This document shows, piece after piece, positions 42,094-51,771 of a DNA stretch of 64,000 bases (position 1 is its first letter; the number at the start of each line of letters is the position of its first letter). The position numbers were made by a program, and so were the translations under genes. Source of the DNA: Opitutaceae bacterium UBA2377 (lineage in GTDB: Bacteria; Verrucomicrobiota; Verrucomicrobiia; Opitutales; Opitutaceae); the NCBI GenBank assembly GCA_002344205.1, contig DDSZ01000039.1:239192-303191 (forward strand), given 5' to 3'. The notes beneath the pieces were generated by a model, which saw only the letters and a list, made by a program, of their open reading frames with translations, had not been told where the DNA came from and did not search any database.

Positions 42094-44556
42094 TCAGGGT
42101 GTGAGCGTGGTTCCGGTCACACGCACGTTCACCGGAATAAATCCGGCCCCGCTGTCCGCAAGAATGCCGATCCATCCCCCGGGCTCGGCCGTCCATACCC
42201 GCAGATCGACAGGGGTGTCGTGTCGGACCCACTCCTGCTGGATGATCTGCAGACGTCCGCCTTTATACCAAACGATTCTGACTACGGGTGCCATGCCGCC
42301 TTCCAAACATGTCACCCTCGCCTGCATTTCCCCGACCATACCCTCGGTATGCATCCAGATCTCGCCGCCGGGTGAAAGTTCGACCCCCGCTGCCGCCGGG
42401 TGACCGGCGCGCACGACCAATTGGTTGGGGCGCCAGGCAACGGCACCCAGCAGGCTCTCGACATGCTCCGGCGTCAAAGCCACCTCGGCAGGAGAGTTTG
42501 GGCGTAGCCGAGGCGCCATGGCGCTTTCAGCCGCGTGGGTGATCTCCAAATCGCGATAGCCTGCCAGCAAGCCATTTGGTTGCTCCGCCGGACGCATCAC
42601 CCAGAGCATGAGCAAGCGGCCCGAGCCATCGACGTGGAAGGGCACCTCGGCCGACTCCTGACCGGCCGGCACCTCAACATGCGCCGACCAGCGCACGTCT
42701 TCGGGGCTGGCGCCATGCACGATCACTTTGAAGTCGGCAGCCAGCGGGCCATTGCCCGCGCCGGGCATGCGTGCCACCACAGCCTTGCCCCTGAGCCTGT
42801 AACTGGGCGTGCGCACCAAAACCTGGCCCTCGGGCAGGTTTGTGCCCAAAATCAACTGACCGGTCGATGTGCGGCGAATCCGCAATGGATGACGATCAAA
42901 ATGAAGCACCCGGCTGTCGAGATTGCCCCCCAGCCAACGGAGAGCCTCGAAGCTGTCCGCCAAATTGGCGGCGGCGTCATCGCGATGCCGCCAACGCGCC
43001 ACCGTCGGGCCAACCATGTCGCGCACAAAATGATCTTCCAACACCGCCCTCACCTCATCCGGCCAATGAGCCGACGCCACATTGGTAAACGCCATGCGGT
43101 GGCTGTCGGAATTCATAAAAGCATCGCTTAATCGCCGGGTCGCACCGGCATCGTAAGAAGTGCCCCAGTGAGCCCAAAGCGGTTGACGCCCCTCCCTCTT
43201 GGCAGGGAAGTAGCGGTCAAGAAACTCCATGCCCGCCCCGTAAAATACCAGCCGGGGCTGATCGCCACCTTCGGCGAGAATGTGGCTCAAAGCTTCAAGC
43301 GAGAGGACAAACTCCGGGGGCAGGCGCAAGCCGCGCAGGCTGGCATAGGCCGGCGCGGCCTTCTCCGCCGGTTGATACTCCGATCGCGAGGCGGTGGAAT
43401 ACCCGAACTGCGAACGCTGACCCAGCCACGCGGACCACCAGGCGGCGAGACCGATCACTCCCGCCGGCACGACAAAACCAAAATTAAAAAGCACCCGCCC
43501 GGCGGGCGGGGCAAAGCCGAGCCAAATGCTCGTGAGGAGCACCAGCCAGGCCGTAAGCCCGATGCTGATGATCTCAAAATTGGTGACGAGCAGGGCCGCT
43601 CCCGCCAGACCGGCCAGCAGAACCGCCAGCGGCAGCAGCAAGCGATCGCACCGCGCGCCCGACTCCCCGCCCGTCGGCCAGCAGCCAACCAAAGTCGCCA
43701 CCGAAAGCATCAGGCCGATCAGCCCCGCCTGGGGCAGGACCTGCGGTCCGTAATAATCGTGCACCGGCCGCAGCAGAAAATCCGTGGACCAGATCTCCTT
43801 CAATTGATCGAGACGCGAATCCGCAGCCGTGCCGACCACATTAGCGAGCCACAACTCCATCGAGGCTCCGGTCCACCACAGTTCGAAGCCAACTGGCAGC
43901 ATCACTCCGCATCCCAGTGCCGCCAGGATCGTCGCGGCAATGCGCCTCCACCCGGCGCGTTTGAGCCATCCGGCGCGCAACGCCCAAGCCAGCACAACCG
44001 CCAACGCCACCAACTGAAAATTGAGTTTGTTCGTCCCACCCAACACCAAGCCAACCCCGGCGAGAAGGTGCCATGGCCAGTCCACCCGGCGGAGCACCGG
44101 CGCCACCGCGGCGGACCAAACCACCAGCGCAAGACAAAAAACTCCCAGCGTGTTGTGCCAAAGAATGGTGTGCTGCGCCGCCGAAGCGGCCGTGACTGTC
44201 CCGCCCAAAATAAGCGCCGCCCACCACGGCCAGCGGCGCACGAGCATGAGCGGCAGCACCAAGGCGCTTGCCAAAATCAAACCTGCCGCCCCCCGCGTCA
44301 GCGCCTCATAGGTGCCGCCCCCGGCTTTTTCGACCAGCCAGTTCAATCCCAGAAAACCGGCCTGAATCGGGGTCGTAAAATCCACATAAGGCCGTTCGCC
44401 GCGACCCATGTGCCCGTTGGCCGCAAGCACCAGTCCGTAGTCGTAGAGATCACGCAGATAGGAATGATTGTGCCACCAAGGCAGGAGCATGAGCGCCAAC
44501 AGCCCGGCCAAAAAACACCAATAGCGCAGGTTAAACCTAAGGGAGAAATCAATCAT
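42094..44556 (-). CDS. GT-C-like membrane protein with large external domain
   Basis: 820 aa. TM1 (about 12-28) is followed by DYGLVLAANGHM with Asp39 and RPYVDFTTPIQAG, the D...YxDF...P pattern of ArnT/PMT-like GT-C first loops. About ten further TM helices reach to about residue 395. The remaining ~420 residues are soluble and probably external; they contain FFGAG-like and GGNLDSR segments and end with a beta-rich SPGGEIWMHTEG domain. The NPADRG module of the other GT-C genes is not present. It is a tandem paralogue of the gene at 44656. Its stop lies 8 bases from the stop of the convergent gene at 38204. Donor and acceptor are unknown; a glycosyltransferase is the best guess, another membrane enzyme is possible. 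Confidence 0.74.
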   Translation of the reverse strand: MIDFSLRFNLRYWCFLAGLLALMLLPWWHNHSYLRDLYDYGLVLAANGHMGRGERPYVDFTTPIQAGFLGLNWLVEKAGGGTYEALTRGAAGLILASALVLPLMLVRRWPWWAALILGGTVTAASAAQHTILWHNTLGVFCLALVVWSAAVAPVLRRVDWPWHLLAGVGLVLGGTNKLNFQLVALAVVLAWALRAGWLKRAGWRRIAATILAALGCGVMLPVGFELWWTGASMELWLANVVGTAADSRLDQLKEIWSTDFLLRPVHDYYGPQVLPQAGLIGLMLSVATLVGCWPTGGESGARCDRLLLPLAVLLAGLAGAALLVTNFEIISIGLTAWLVLLTSIWLGFAPPAGRVLFNFGFVVPAGVIGLAAWWSAWLGQRSQFGYSTASRSEYQPAEKAAPAYASLRGLRLPPEFVLSLEALSHILAEGGDQPRLVFYGAGMEFLDRYFPAKREGRQPLWAHWGTSYDAGATRRLSDAFMNSDSHRMAFTNVASAHWPDEVRAVLEDHFVRDMVGPTVARWRHRDDAAANLADSFEALRWLGGNLDSRVLHFDRHPLRIRRTSTGQLILGTNLPEGQVLVRTPSYRLRGKAVVARMPGAGNGPLAADFKVIVHGASPEDVRWSAHVEVPAGQESAEVPFHVDGSGRLLMLWVMRPAEQPNGLLAGYRDLEITHAAESAMAPRLRPNSPAEVALTPEHVESLLGAVAWRPNQLVVRAGHPAAAGVELSPGGEIWMHTEGMVGEMQARVTCLEGGMAPVVRIVWYKGGRLQIIQQEWVRHDTPVDLRVWTAEPGGWIGILADSGAGFIPVNVRVTGTTLTP

Positions 44557-44655
44557 TCGCGCCCGGAAACTGGGCCGAAGAAGACGACCGGGGCAAGCCC
44601 TCTCACCACCTGCAGACCGGAAGGATCAATGCGGACAAAGTCCTGTTTCTCCCCC

Positions 44656-47136
44656 TCACTGCTGCCTGACTTCATGCACGCGCACCCGGACGGCCGGGGC
44701 ATTGACCGTGGGATCAACCGCGACAATAAGCCAGCCGCCGGCCTCCGCGCACCACGCCTGAAACTCGGCCGCGTGATCGTGCTCGCGTGCGATAATCTGC
44801 GAGAAGACCTCGAGCCGTCCCCGCAGATACCACATTCCCCGCACCAGCGGGAGCGTCGATGAATCCCAACCGGACTCCACTTTCCCCCGCCCGGAGAAAG
44901 CGGTGACAAAACCGCTGACCCTCAGCCAAATTTCCCCGCCAGGCAGCAGTTCCACGCCTTCCGCCGTCACCCGACCGTTGCGCATGAAGGCCTCCTCCGG
45001 GCGCCAATCACCGGGCAACAGCAGCGCCAACGCGTGTTCATCCAAGGCCACGGTTTCTGAGCGCCCCCGGAAAAACCAAGCGGGATCATCGGTGGAGTCG
45101 GACCACCCGACATGCGTGATGCGCGGTCCGCGCCAACCCGCGACAATCCCTCCGGCATGCCCGGGCTGAATCGCAACGGTAAAAGTTGTGGGCATGCCGC
45201 TGCCATCAATGGCGTAAGGCACGATCACCTCTTCCTGATCGGACGGCAGTTCCACCTGCCGGCGCCAGCGCTCATAGCGGACGGCGGCATTGGGCTGGGC
45301 GTAAATGGCAAACTCCACCACCGCCGGCGCCTTGGCGGCCCCTTCCAACCGGCGCACCACCACTTCGCCCTGCAGACGATTCGCCGGAATCGTGAGCGCC
45401 ATCGTTCCCCCGTCTTCCTCCACGCCCAGAAACAGGCGTCCGTCGGTCATGCGCATGAAGCGGCCCGAGGAAACAATGCCGCGGGAATCCGTATTACCGC
45501 CAAAATGCTGCGTGAACCAGACTGGCGCGTTCGCCACGCTGGCATCGCCGGTGAAACTATAAACGAAATAATCCGGTCCCAGATGGATCTTCTCGTAGCG
45601 CGTATGAAGCAGCATCCGGTGGGATTCTTCCCAATGGTCCACCACCTCGGCGACGGTAATTTCCTTGAATTCGCCGGCATTCAGGGCGTCCGCAAGCCGG
45701 GTCACCACCGCTTGGGCATCACTGTTGCCGGCCTGCCAGTAAATCGAAGCGGGCAGATCCGGTGTGCGCATCGCCGGCCAGATACGCGCCGCCCACTCCG
45801 TGCCCGGGCCGAAGAAATGCGCCGCCTGCCGTTCTGGCGCCAGCGCCCGCCGCCAAGCCGCCATCTGCCGCAGCGACTCCACCGTCTCCGGCGGCATGAA
45901 GGTGCCGCGGAAATAACCGAACTCCGGCCCGGCCTCACCAGCGTCCACGTAACTGTCGCGCGGACTCCGGGAATGGCCGAATTGCGAACGCTGGCCTTCC
46001 CACGCCGAATGCCATGTTACCGCTCCGATCAAGACGGCTGGCACGACCAGCGTTCCATGGAACCAGGCGCCGCGCGCGGGCAGACCATAACCCAGCCACA
46101 ACGCCACCAGCAGGCCAATCCAGCCGCCGAGCGCAATGTTCACGATATCCATGTTGGTGGCCATCAGGACCACGCCGCCCGCGTAGGCCGCGACCGCGCT
46201 GGCCAATGGCAGAAACCGCTCCCACCGGCTGCGCTCCCGCCAGGTCTTCCGCAGCATGCCCGCCAGCGTCAGCAATGTGAGCACGAGCCCAATCAAGCCC
46301 GCAGGCAACAGCACCGTGCCGTCGTAATGGTGGTTGAATGGCGTGAACAGATACTCCGGCGCGAAAGCGCGCAACGCCATGCCGCTCCGGCTGCCGGCAG
46401 GCAGTGCGATCACATTGTGCCACCAAGTGCCAAACGATGCCCCGGTCCACGCCAGCTCGGCCAGCACGGGCAATGCAGCCCAGGCCGGATAAAACAACAA
46501 AGTCAGGCCAACCCTCTTCCAGTCGGCCCGGCCCGTCAGGCCGGCGCGCAACGCCCAAGCCCAGACCAGCAGCAAGGCCATGAGCTGCATGTTGATTTTG
46601 TTGATGCCGCCAAAAAACAGCGCCGCCGCCGCCAGCAGGTGCCAATGCCTGTGCTCCCACCGCAGCACGGGCGCCACCGCCCCCGCCCACGCGGCCACCA
46701 ACAGCCACACCACGCCCCAAGGGTTATACCAAAGCAGCGTGTGCTGCGAGACCGTCGAGCAAACGAGCGCGCCCGCCACCAGCATCGCCGCCGGCAAGGG
46801 CCACCGCCGCGCCAGCACCGCCGTGAAAACCGCCAGCGCGACCAGGATGCCGGCCGCACCGCCCAAGGTCATGCCTTGGAAGGTGCCGCCACCCAACCGC
46901 TCTGCGGACCAATTCAGGAAATACCAACCCGCCTGTGCCGGGGTAATGAAATCCACGTATGGCTTTTGGCCTGCTTCGATTCGGCCGGTGCCGCCCACGA
47001 CCAGCCCGTAGTCAAAAAAACTGCGCTGGCAGGTGTGATTGCGCCACCATGGCGCCAAGACCATGACCAGCATGAAGAGCATCATCATCCACGCCAGCCA
47101 CCGCGGGGTTTTTGCAGAACTGGTGCCGTTTTCCAT
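44656..47136 (-). CDS. GT-C-like membrane protein with large external domain
   Basis: 826 aa, co-linear with the downstream neighbour at 42094. TM1 (about 14-31), DYGLVVGGTGRI with Asp42, KPYVDFITPAQAGW, QHTLLWYNPWGVVW, GGINKINMQLMALL and about ten TM helices in all. The external half begins after QRSQFGHSRS and includes FGPGTEWAARIWP, GGNTDSRGIVSSGRF and LPGGEIWLRVSG. Shared landmarks (HTILWHN/HTLLWYN, GGTNKLNFQL/GGINKINMQL, GQRSQFG) show the two arose by duplication. The 99-base gap between them shows nothing clear. Upstream, a 115-base divergent region with an inverted repeat separates it from the gene at 47252. Likely a lipid-linked-sugar-dependent transferase acting outside the membrane. 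Confidence 0.74.
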   Translation of the reverse strand: MENGTSSAKTPRWLAWMMMLFMLVMVLAPWWRNHTCQRSFFDYGLVVGGTGRIEAGQKPYVDFITPAQAGWYFLNWSAERLGGGTFQGMTLGGAAGILVALAVFTAVLARRWPLPAAMLVAGALVCSTVSQHTLLWYNPWGVVWLLVAAWAGAVAPVLRWEHRHWHLLAAAALFFGGINKINMQLMALLLVWAWALRAGLTGRADWKRVGLTLLFYPAWAALPVLAELAWTGASFGTWWHNVIALPAGSRSGMALRAFAPEYLFTPFNHHYDGTVLLPAGLIGLVLTLLTLAGMLRKTWRERSRWERFLPLASAVAAYAGGVVLMATNMDIVNIALGGWIGLLVALWLGYGLPARGAWFHGTLVVPAVLIGAVTWHSAWEGQRSQFGHSRSPRDSYVDAGEAGPEFGYFRGTFMPPETVESLRQMAAWRRALAPERQAAHFFGPGTEWAARIWPAMRTPDLPASIYWQAGNSDAQAVVTRLADALNAGEFKEITVAEVVDHWEESHRMLLHTRYEKIHLGPDYFVYSFTGDASVANAPVWFTQHFGGNTDSRGIVSSGRFMRMTDGRLFLGVEEDGGTMALTIPANRLQGEVVVRRLEGAAKAPAVVEFAIYAQPNAAVRYERWRRQVELPSDQEEVIVPYAIDGSGMPTTFTVAIQPGHAGGIVAGWRGPRITHVGWSDSTDDPAWFFRGRSETVALDEHALALLLPGDWRPEEAFMRNGRVTAEGVELLPGGEIWLRVSGFVTAFSGRGKVESGWDSSTLPLVRGMWYLRGRLEVFSQIIAREHDHAAEFQAWCAEAGGWLIVAVDPTVNAPAVRVRVHEVRQQ

Positions 47137-47165
47137 CAGATGCCGTAAGCAAACAATGCCGTTAA

Positions 47166-47209
47166 CCGGGCGGGCAAGCGCGTTCTAAGTCCTCGCGGAA
47201 ACCGCCCGG
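47166..47209. promoter_or_regulatory. Inverted repeat in divergent promoter region
   Basis: CCGGGCGG (47166-47173) and CCGCCCGG (47202-47209) are perfect inverted repeats 28 bases apart, with an inner CGCG pair (47079 is not involved; the pair is 47179-47182 and 47194-47197). The element lies in the 115-base gap between divergent GT-C genes (starts at 47136 and 47252). It could be an operator for a dimeric regulator or a hairpin in one leader RNA. High GC makes chance occurrence possible. Confidence 0.35.
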
Positions 47210-47251
47210 AGACGCAAAGAACTGGACCTTCATCACCGTTCCCTTGATCAA

Positions 47252-49354
47252 ATGGCATCGATGCGCCGACTACCTCATTGGACAGGCCCGACGCTTTGCT
47301 TTCTCCTGTTTGCCGCGGGAGCGCTTTGGCTGCGCTGGCCTACCTTTGGCTTCAGCCTCTGGAATCTCGACGAAGCCATCCACGCCGCCGCCGCCCGCAC
47401 CCTCCTCGACGGCGGGGTGCTTTACCGCGATGCCATCGACCAACGCACGCCGCTCTCCTACTACGCGGTGGCCGGCATCTTCGCCCTCTTCGGCGAGAAC
47501 AACCTCTGGGCCGTCCGCTGCTTCATCGCCCTGCTCATCGCCGCCACGGGCGTGATGCTGTTCCTCGCCGGCCGGGCGCTCCACCGCCGGATCGCCGGCG
47601 CCCTCGCCGGTGCGCTCTACGTGCTGCTAGCCTCGGCTTTGCTTTATCAGGGGGACGCCAATGCCGCCAACACCGAGTGGTTTGTGGCGTTTTTCTCCAG
47701 CGCGGGCGCCGCAATCTTCCTCGCCGGTCAAGGCATGCCCGGCATGCGGCGGTTGTTTTTCACCGGCCTGATGTTCAGCTGCGCCTTTCTTTCCAAGCAA
47801 CCCGCCCTGCTTGATGCCGCGGCCCCGTTCGCCGTCCTGCTCTTCATCGGCTGGCAACGCCGCCGTCCAGTGCGCGATGTGGCCGCTCAAGTTGCCGCGT
47901 TGGCCGGCGGGTGGTTCCTGCCGGGGTTGCTCACTGCCGGCTGGCTGGCGGCCAACGGTGCCCTGCGCGACGCGGTGTTCTACACCTGGTCCTACAATCT
48001 CACCTACTACGGACCCGAGACCGCGACCAATGACCGGTTCCTTGCGGCCGGTCTCCCTTTTCGTCTGCTCGCCACCCTGCAGCCTTGGCTGCTGGCGATC
48101 TGGACCGCAGGCGCGGCGGTTGGACTGCACCGGTTGCTGCAACGTCAGCCTACGCCAAAAGAGCATGCCACCAACCCCGGCCTGCTCTTCGTCATCATCT
48201 GGACACTGACTGGACTGGCCGGCTCCGCTGCGGGCGGACGTGATTTCCAGCATTACGCGATCCAGTTTCTCGCTCCGTTCTGTCTTGGTGCCGGACTCGC
48301 CCTCGTTCGCTTCACCGCATGGGCATGGTCAGGGTCATCCCACCGCTGGTTGCGGCCGATGTCCATTCTCCTGCCCCTCCTCATCACCTACGATGCGCTC
48401 ACGGGTGCGGCAGCGGCCCGGCACCGCACCGTGCCCGAGGACGCTTCGCTGCGCATCTCGAACTATATCCGCGAAAACAGCGCGGCCGACGACCGGATCT
48501 TCGTGTGGGGCTACCATCCTGATATCTATCTTTTGTCGGAACGCCGGCCGGCAAGCCGCTTCCTCTATGCTTCATTCCTGACCGGCCTGGTGCCGTGGAC
48601 CAATGGCGCGGCCGACATCGACACAAGCTACGCCATCGTGCCGGGCGCGATGGAAACCCTGTTGCACGACCTGCAGCGGAGCCAACCGCGCTTCATCGTG
48701 GATTGCAGTCCCGGGCCCAATCGCTTCTGGCAGAAATACCCGCTGGAAAAATTTCCCGCCCTGCACGCGTTCATTCGCACCCACTACCGACAGGCGGAGT
48801 CGCACTACTTTTTACCCCAAGGTTTCAGGCTGTTGCAGCGCCGCTCTCCCGGGGAGGGCGAAGTGACCGAGGATCCGTCGGAGTTGCCCGCAGACACCGT
48901 TCGGAGCTTCACGCTCGGCACACTGGCATCGCCCTTGGCGCCGCTGCGCGCCACCGCCGTTCACGGCGCTGCCACTACCATGGTGGGCCACCAGCTCGAA
49001 TATTTCCTGCACGCACCCTCCGCCCTCACCTACCGGCTGCCCGGAGACGTTGCGATCGTGCGTGGCGGCTTTGGCCTGCGACCCGGAGCCTATGCAGCGG
49101 ACAATTCAGGGCCCACCGACGGCGCGGAATTCATCGTCCGCTGGCGGCCTGATCATGGACCGGAACAGGTGCTGTTCCGTCGGCTGTTGCGCCCGCGCGA
49201 GGAAGCGGCGGATCGCGGGGTCCAGCCATTCCGGGTCGTCCTGCCACCGCATCATGGCGGCGAACTCGATCTGGTCATCGACCCCGGACCGCAGGATAAC
49301 ACCGCCAGCGACTGGACCTATTGGGCCGACCTTATGCTGGAGAAATCTTCCTGA
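47252..49354 (+). CDS. GT-C (GT39/ArnT-like) membrane glycosyltransferase with C-terminal DGAEF module
   Basis: 700 aa. TM1 (about 12-28) leads to WNLDEAIHAAAARTLLDG with Asp40-Glu41, the canonical catalytic acid pair of ArnT/PMT-type GT-C enzymes, then LYRDAIDQRTPLSYY. About ten TM helices follow to about residue 385. The external region has WGYHPDIYLLSERR, then a C-terminal module of about 115 residues: LEYFLHAPSAL, PTDGAEFIVRW, RRLLRPREEAADRG and DWTYWADL. This is the clearest GT-C family member in the window. It should transfer a sugar from polyprenyl phosphate at the periplasmic face. It begins a + strand series of GT-C-like genes; the next start is 10 bases after its stop. Confidence 0.85.
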   Translation: MASMRRLPHWTGPTLCFLLFAAGALWLRWPTFGFSLWNLDEAIHAAAARTLLDGGVLYRDAIDQRTPLSYYAVAGIFALFGENNLWAVRCFIALLIAATGVMLFLAGRALHRRIAGALAGALYVLLASALLYQGDANAANTEWFVAFFSSAGAAIFLAGQGMPGMRRLFFTGLMFSCAFLSKQPALLDAAAPFAVLLFIGWQRRRPVRDVAAQVAALAGGWFLPGLLTAGWLAANGALRDAVFYTWSYNLTYYGPETATNDRFLAAGLPFRLLATLQPWLLAIWTAGAAVGLHRLLQRQPTPKEHATNPGLLFVIIWTLTGLAGSAAGGRDFQHYAIQFLAPFCLGAGLALVRFTAWAWSGSSHRWLRPMSILLPLLITYDALTGAAAARHRTVPEDASLRISNYIRENSAADDRIFVWGYHPDIYLLSERRPASRFLYASFLTGLVPWTNGAADIDTSYAIVPGAMETLLHDLQRSQPRFIVDCSPGPNRFWQKYPLEKFPALHAFIRTHYRQAESHYFLPQGFRLLQRRSPGEGEVTEDPSELPADTVRSFTLGTLASPLAPLRATAVHGAATTMVGHQLEYFLHAPSALTYRLPGDVAIVRGGFGLRPGAYAADNSGPTDGAEFIVRWRPDHGPEQVLFRRLLRPREEAADRGVQPFRVVLPPHHGGELDLVIDPGPQDNTASDWTYWADLMLEKSS

Positions 49355-49363
49355 GTGCGCTTC

Positions 49364-51724
49364 ATGCGCACCGCATTCATGACTGCTGCCCGCATCTTCA
49401 CCTACGACCGCACGCTCAGGGCGCTCTGTTGCATCGCGCTTGCTGCGGCCGGGTTCATCCTGCCGGCCATGCCTTCGCTCGGGTTGGATTCAGCCTGGCA
49501 GATGGCCTTGGGGCGTTTTTTCGCGGATGGCCGTCAGTTCGGCACCGAAATCGTTTTTACCTACGGACCGTTGGGCTGGACCATGGGCAACATGTATTGG
49601 GGCGAGTTGTGGGGCGCTTTGGTTGCCTGGCATGCCGCCTTTGCCGTCGTGACCGCGGTGCTCGTCACATGGAACGCATTCCAGCTTCCACCGATCCGAC
49701 GAACCCTGTTCCTGATCTTCTTCCTCTTCCTTGGCACGAGGCATGAAGATATTCTCCAGCAAATCGCCATTGCCATGGCCGGGTTCGAGTTGATCCGGCG
49801 CGCGGATCAGCCGTGGCGGCGGAGTTCGACCGTTTTTGCCGCCCTGCTGGCGGTATTGTCCCTCGTCAAATTTACGAATCTGGTGCTGGCCGCCGCCATG
49901 GTGCTGCTTGCCATCGCCCGTCCCATGGCGCAACGCGACTGGCGCGGCACTATCCCTTTGCCCGCGTGGTTCGCCGGACTGTTCTTCGCCGGCTGGATGC
50001 TGTGCGGCCAAAACCCCGCCAATCTACCCTCCTACCTGATCAATTCCTGGGCTATCAGCAGCGGCTATCAGGACGCCATGGGATGGTCCTGCCCAAGCCT
50101 GCAACTCTACCACGGCCTGGCGGTGGCGGCGCTGCTGGCCGGCTACCTGGTGACAAACGCTCTGGCCGACAGCAACCGCTGGCGCGGCGTGACGCTGGGC
50201 TTGGCCGCCACCGCATACCTTTTCCTGAGTTGGAAACACGGCTTCATCCGGGCCGACGGCCACCAGTTGATCTTCTATCTCGCCGCGCTCACGCTCGCCG
50301 TGGGCTCGCCCCACTTGCTTGGTGACGCGCGCCGCTGGTATTGGCCCCGGCAAATTTTGCTGCTTGCCGCCGCCATCCTCGCCCTGCGCGGGGCCGATCT
50401 GGCAACGCCGGGCTTCGCCCGGGGTGCGCTCACCGGTTTGACCGATCGACTGCAACGCCACGTTGAACTCATGCGGCAACCCGGCCTCGTCCGCTCGAAA
50501 TACGACTGGACCCTCGACGCGCTCCGCGCGGAAGTGCCGCTGCCGCTCACGCGTCAGGTCATCGGCGACCGGACGGTCGATATCCTCGGCTTTGAGCAGG
50601 ATGTCATGCTGCTCAATCGGTTCAACTACGCACCACGACCGGTCTTCCAAAGCTATTCGGCCTACACCCCGCGGCTTGCCCGGCTCAACCGCGCTTTTTT
50701 CGCATCGGCTCACGCGCCCGAGTTTGTTCTCTCCAAGCTTCAGACCGTGGACGGTCGCCTCGAAACCATGGACGACTCCCTGGCGCTTGATCTCCTGCCT
50801 CAAGCCTACCGGTATCTCTTCACGGAACGCGGCATATCCCTCTGGCAGCGCCGATCGCCGCCGCCGGGGCCGCCGGTTGCGCCCGTTCCGCTCCGCACCG
50901 TCACAGCCCGGCTGGGAGAGACGATCGATATTGCCGACCTGCGCGACCACCAGGTGTGGGTCAGCATCGAATACCGGCTGAATTGGATCGGCCGGCTGCG
51001 CCGCCTGCTGTTCAAACCACCCGTCGTGCAGCTGCATATTACCGACGAAGCAGGCAATCTTGCCAGCCATCGCCTGCCCGGCCCCATCGGGGCAACGGGA
51101 TTCCTCCTCAGCCCGCTCATCCGCGACGGGGCCGACTTTCTTCGCGCCGTCAACGGCGACAACGGCCGGCCAGTCACAACGCTCACCATCGCGCCGGCCC
51201 CGCAGGACTTTGACTGTTTTCACGAACACATCACGGTGACACTCGCCAGCCGGCCGGTTGCCGCCGGCTCCGGCTGGGCCGCCTTGCCCCTGGGCTCTCC
51301 GGGCTTCCCTTTGACCTTTGTGCGCGGCCAGGCCCCCTTCGGCTCCCAGTTGTCACAGGTGGAAGGAGAGTTGGAATACTACGCCCACGCTCCGTCCTCG
51401 CTGGTCTACCGGCCGGCGGCTGGTGCCACCCTCCTGCACGGCAGCTTCGGCTTCTATGCAGGAGCCTATGCCCCGGAAAACGGCAGTCCCTCCGACGGCG
51501 CCGAGTTTCTGGTGCGCTGGCATTCGGCCGACGGTCGTCAGACGATTTTATTCCACCGCTTGCTGCAACCCCACGCGCATCCCGCCGATCGGGGACTGCA
51601 GACTTTCACCGTCGGTCTGCCGGCTGCCGCCGAAGGCGAAATCGAATTTGAAATTACCCCCGGCCCCAACGGCAATTCCGCCAGTGACTGGACCTTTTGG
51701 CGCGGCCTTCATCTCGAAAAATAA
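49364..51724 (+). CDS. GT-C-like membrane protein with C-terminal DGAEF/HPADRG module
   Basis: 786 aa. TM1 (about 19-37) precedes GLDSAWQMALGRFFADG with Asp42 as candidate catalytic acid, then FGTEIVFTYGPLGW. About ten TM helices follow. The soluble half has DILGFEQDVMLLNRFNY and FQSYSAYTPRLARLN, and ends with the shared module YYAHAPSSLVY, SDGAEFLVRW, HRLLQPHAHPADRG and DWTFWRGL. ATG 49364 is chosen because it places the Asp at residue 42 exactly as in the paralogue at 51772; GTG 49355 and ATG 49379 are alternatives. It is 10 bases downstream of the preceding gene and probably co-transcribed. Function inferred: lipid-linked-sugar transfer outside the membrane. Confidence 0.8.
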   Translation: MRTAFMTAARIFTYDRTLRALCCIALAAAGFILPAMPSLGLDSAWQMALGRFFADGRQFGTEIVFTYGPLGWTMGNMYWGELWGALVAWHAAFAVVTAVLVTWNAFQLPPIRRTLFLIFFLFLGTRHEDILQQIAIAMAGFELIRRADQPWRRSSTVFAALLAVLSLVKFTNLVLAAAMVLLAIARPMAQRDWRGTIPLPAWFAGLFFAGWMLCGQNPANLPSYLINSWAISSGYQDAMGWSCPSLQLYHGLAVAALLAGYLVTNALADSNRWRGVTLGLAATAYLFLSWKHGFIRADGHQLIFYLAALTLAVGSPHLLGDARRWYWPRQILLLAAAILALRGADLATPGFARGALTGLTDRLQRHVELMRQPGLVRSKYDWTLDALRAEVPLPLTRQVIGDRTVDILGFEQDVMLLNRFNYAPRPVFQSYSAYTPRLARLNRAFFASAHAPEFVLSKLQTVDGRLETMDDSLALDLLPQAYRYLFTERGISLWQRRSPPPGPPVAPVPLRTVTARLGETIDIADLRDHQVWVSIEYRLNWIGRLRRLLFKPPVVQLHITDEAGNLASHRLPGPIGATGFLLSPLIRDGADFLRAVNGDNGRPVTTLTIAPAPQDFDCFHEHITVTLASRPVAAGSGWAALPLGSPGFPLTFVRGQAPFGSQLSQVEGELEYYAHAPSSLVYRPAAGATLLHGSFGFYAGAYAPENGSPSDGAEFLVRWHSADGRQTILFHRLLQPHAHPADRGLQTFTVGLPAAAEGEIEFEITPGPNGNSASDWTFWRGLHLEK

Positions 51725-51771
51725 CCGCTAGACGCACCTCGCGGACGTCCCTAGGTAATTCTGTTTAAGCT

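Noticed and set aside
39578..42232. A long open frame (884 codons) on the - strand opposite the multi-domain GT
   Set aside because: It mirrors the real gene's third-position GC bias. Its translation is low-complexity (Gly, Ala, Asp, Val, His rich), has no motif, and the + strand frame has intact GT2 and GT4 motifs.
45112..47148. A 678-codon + strand frame opposite the GT-C gene at 44656
   Set aside because: Arg/Pro/Gln/His-rich composition without TM helices or motifs; the - strand frame has a tandem paralogue and a clear membrane topology.
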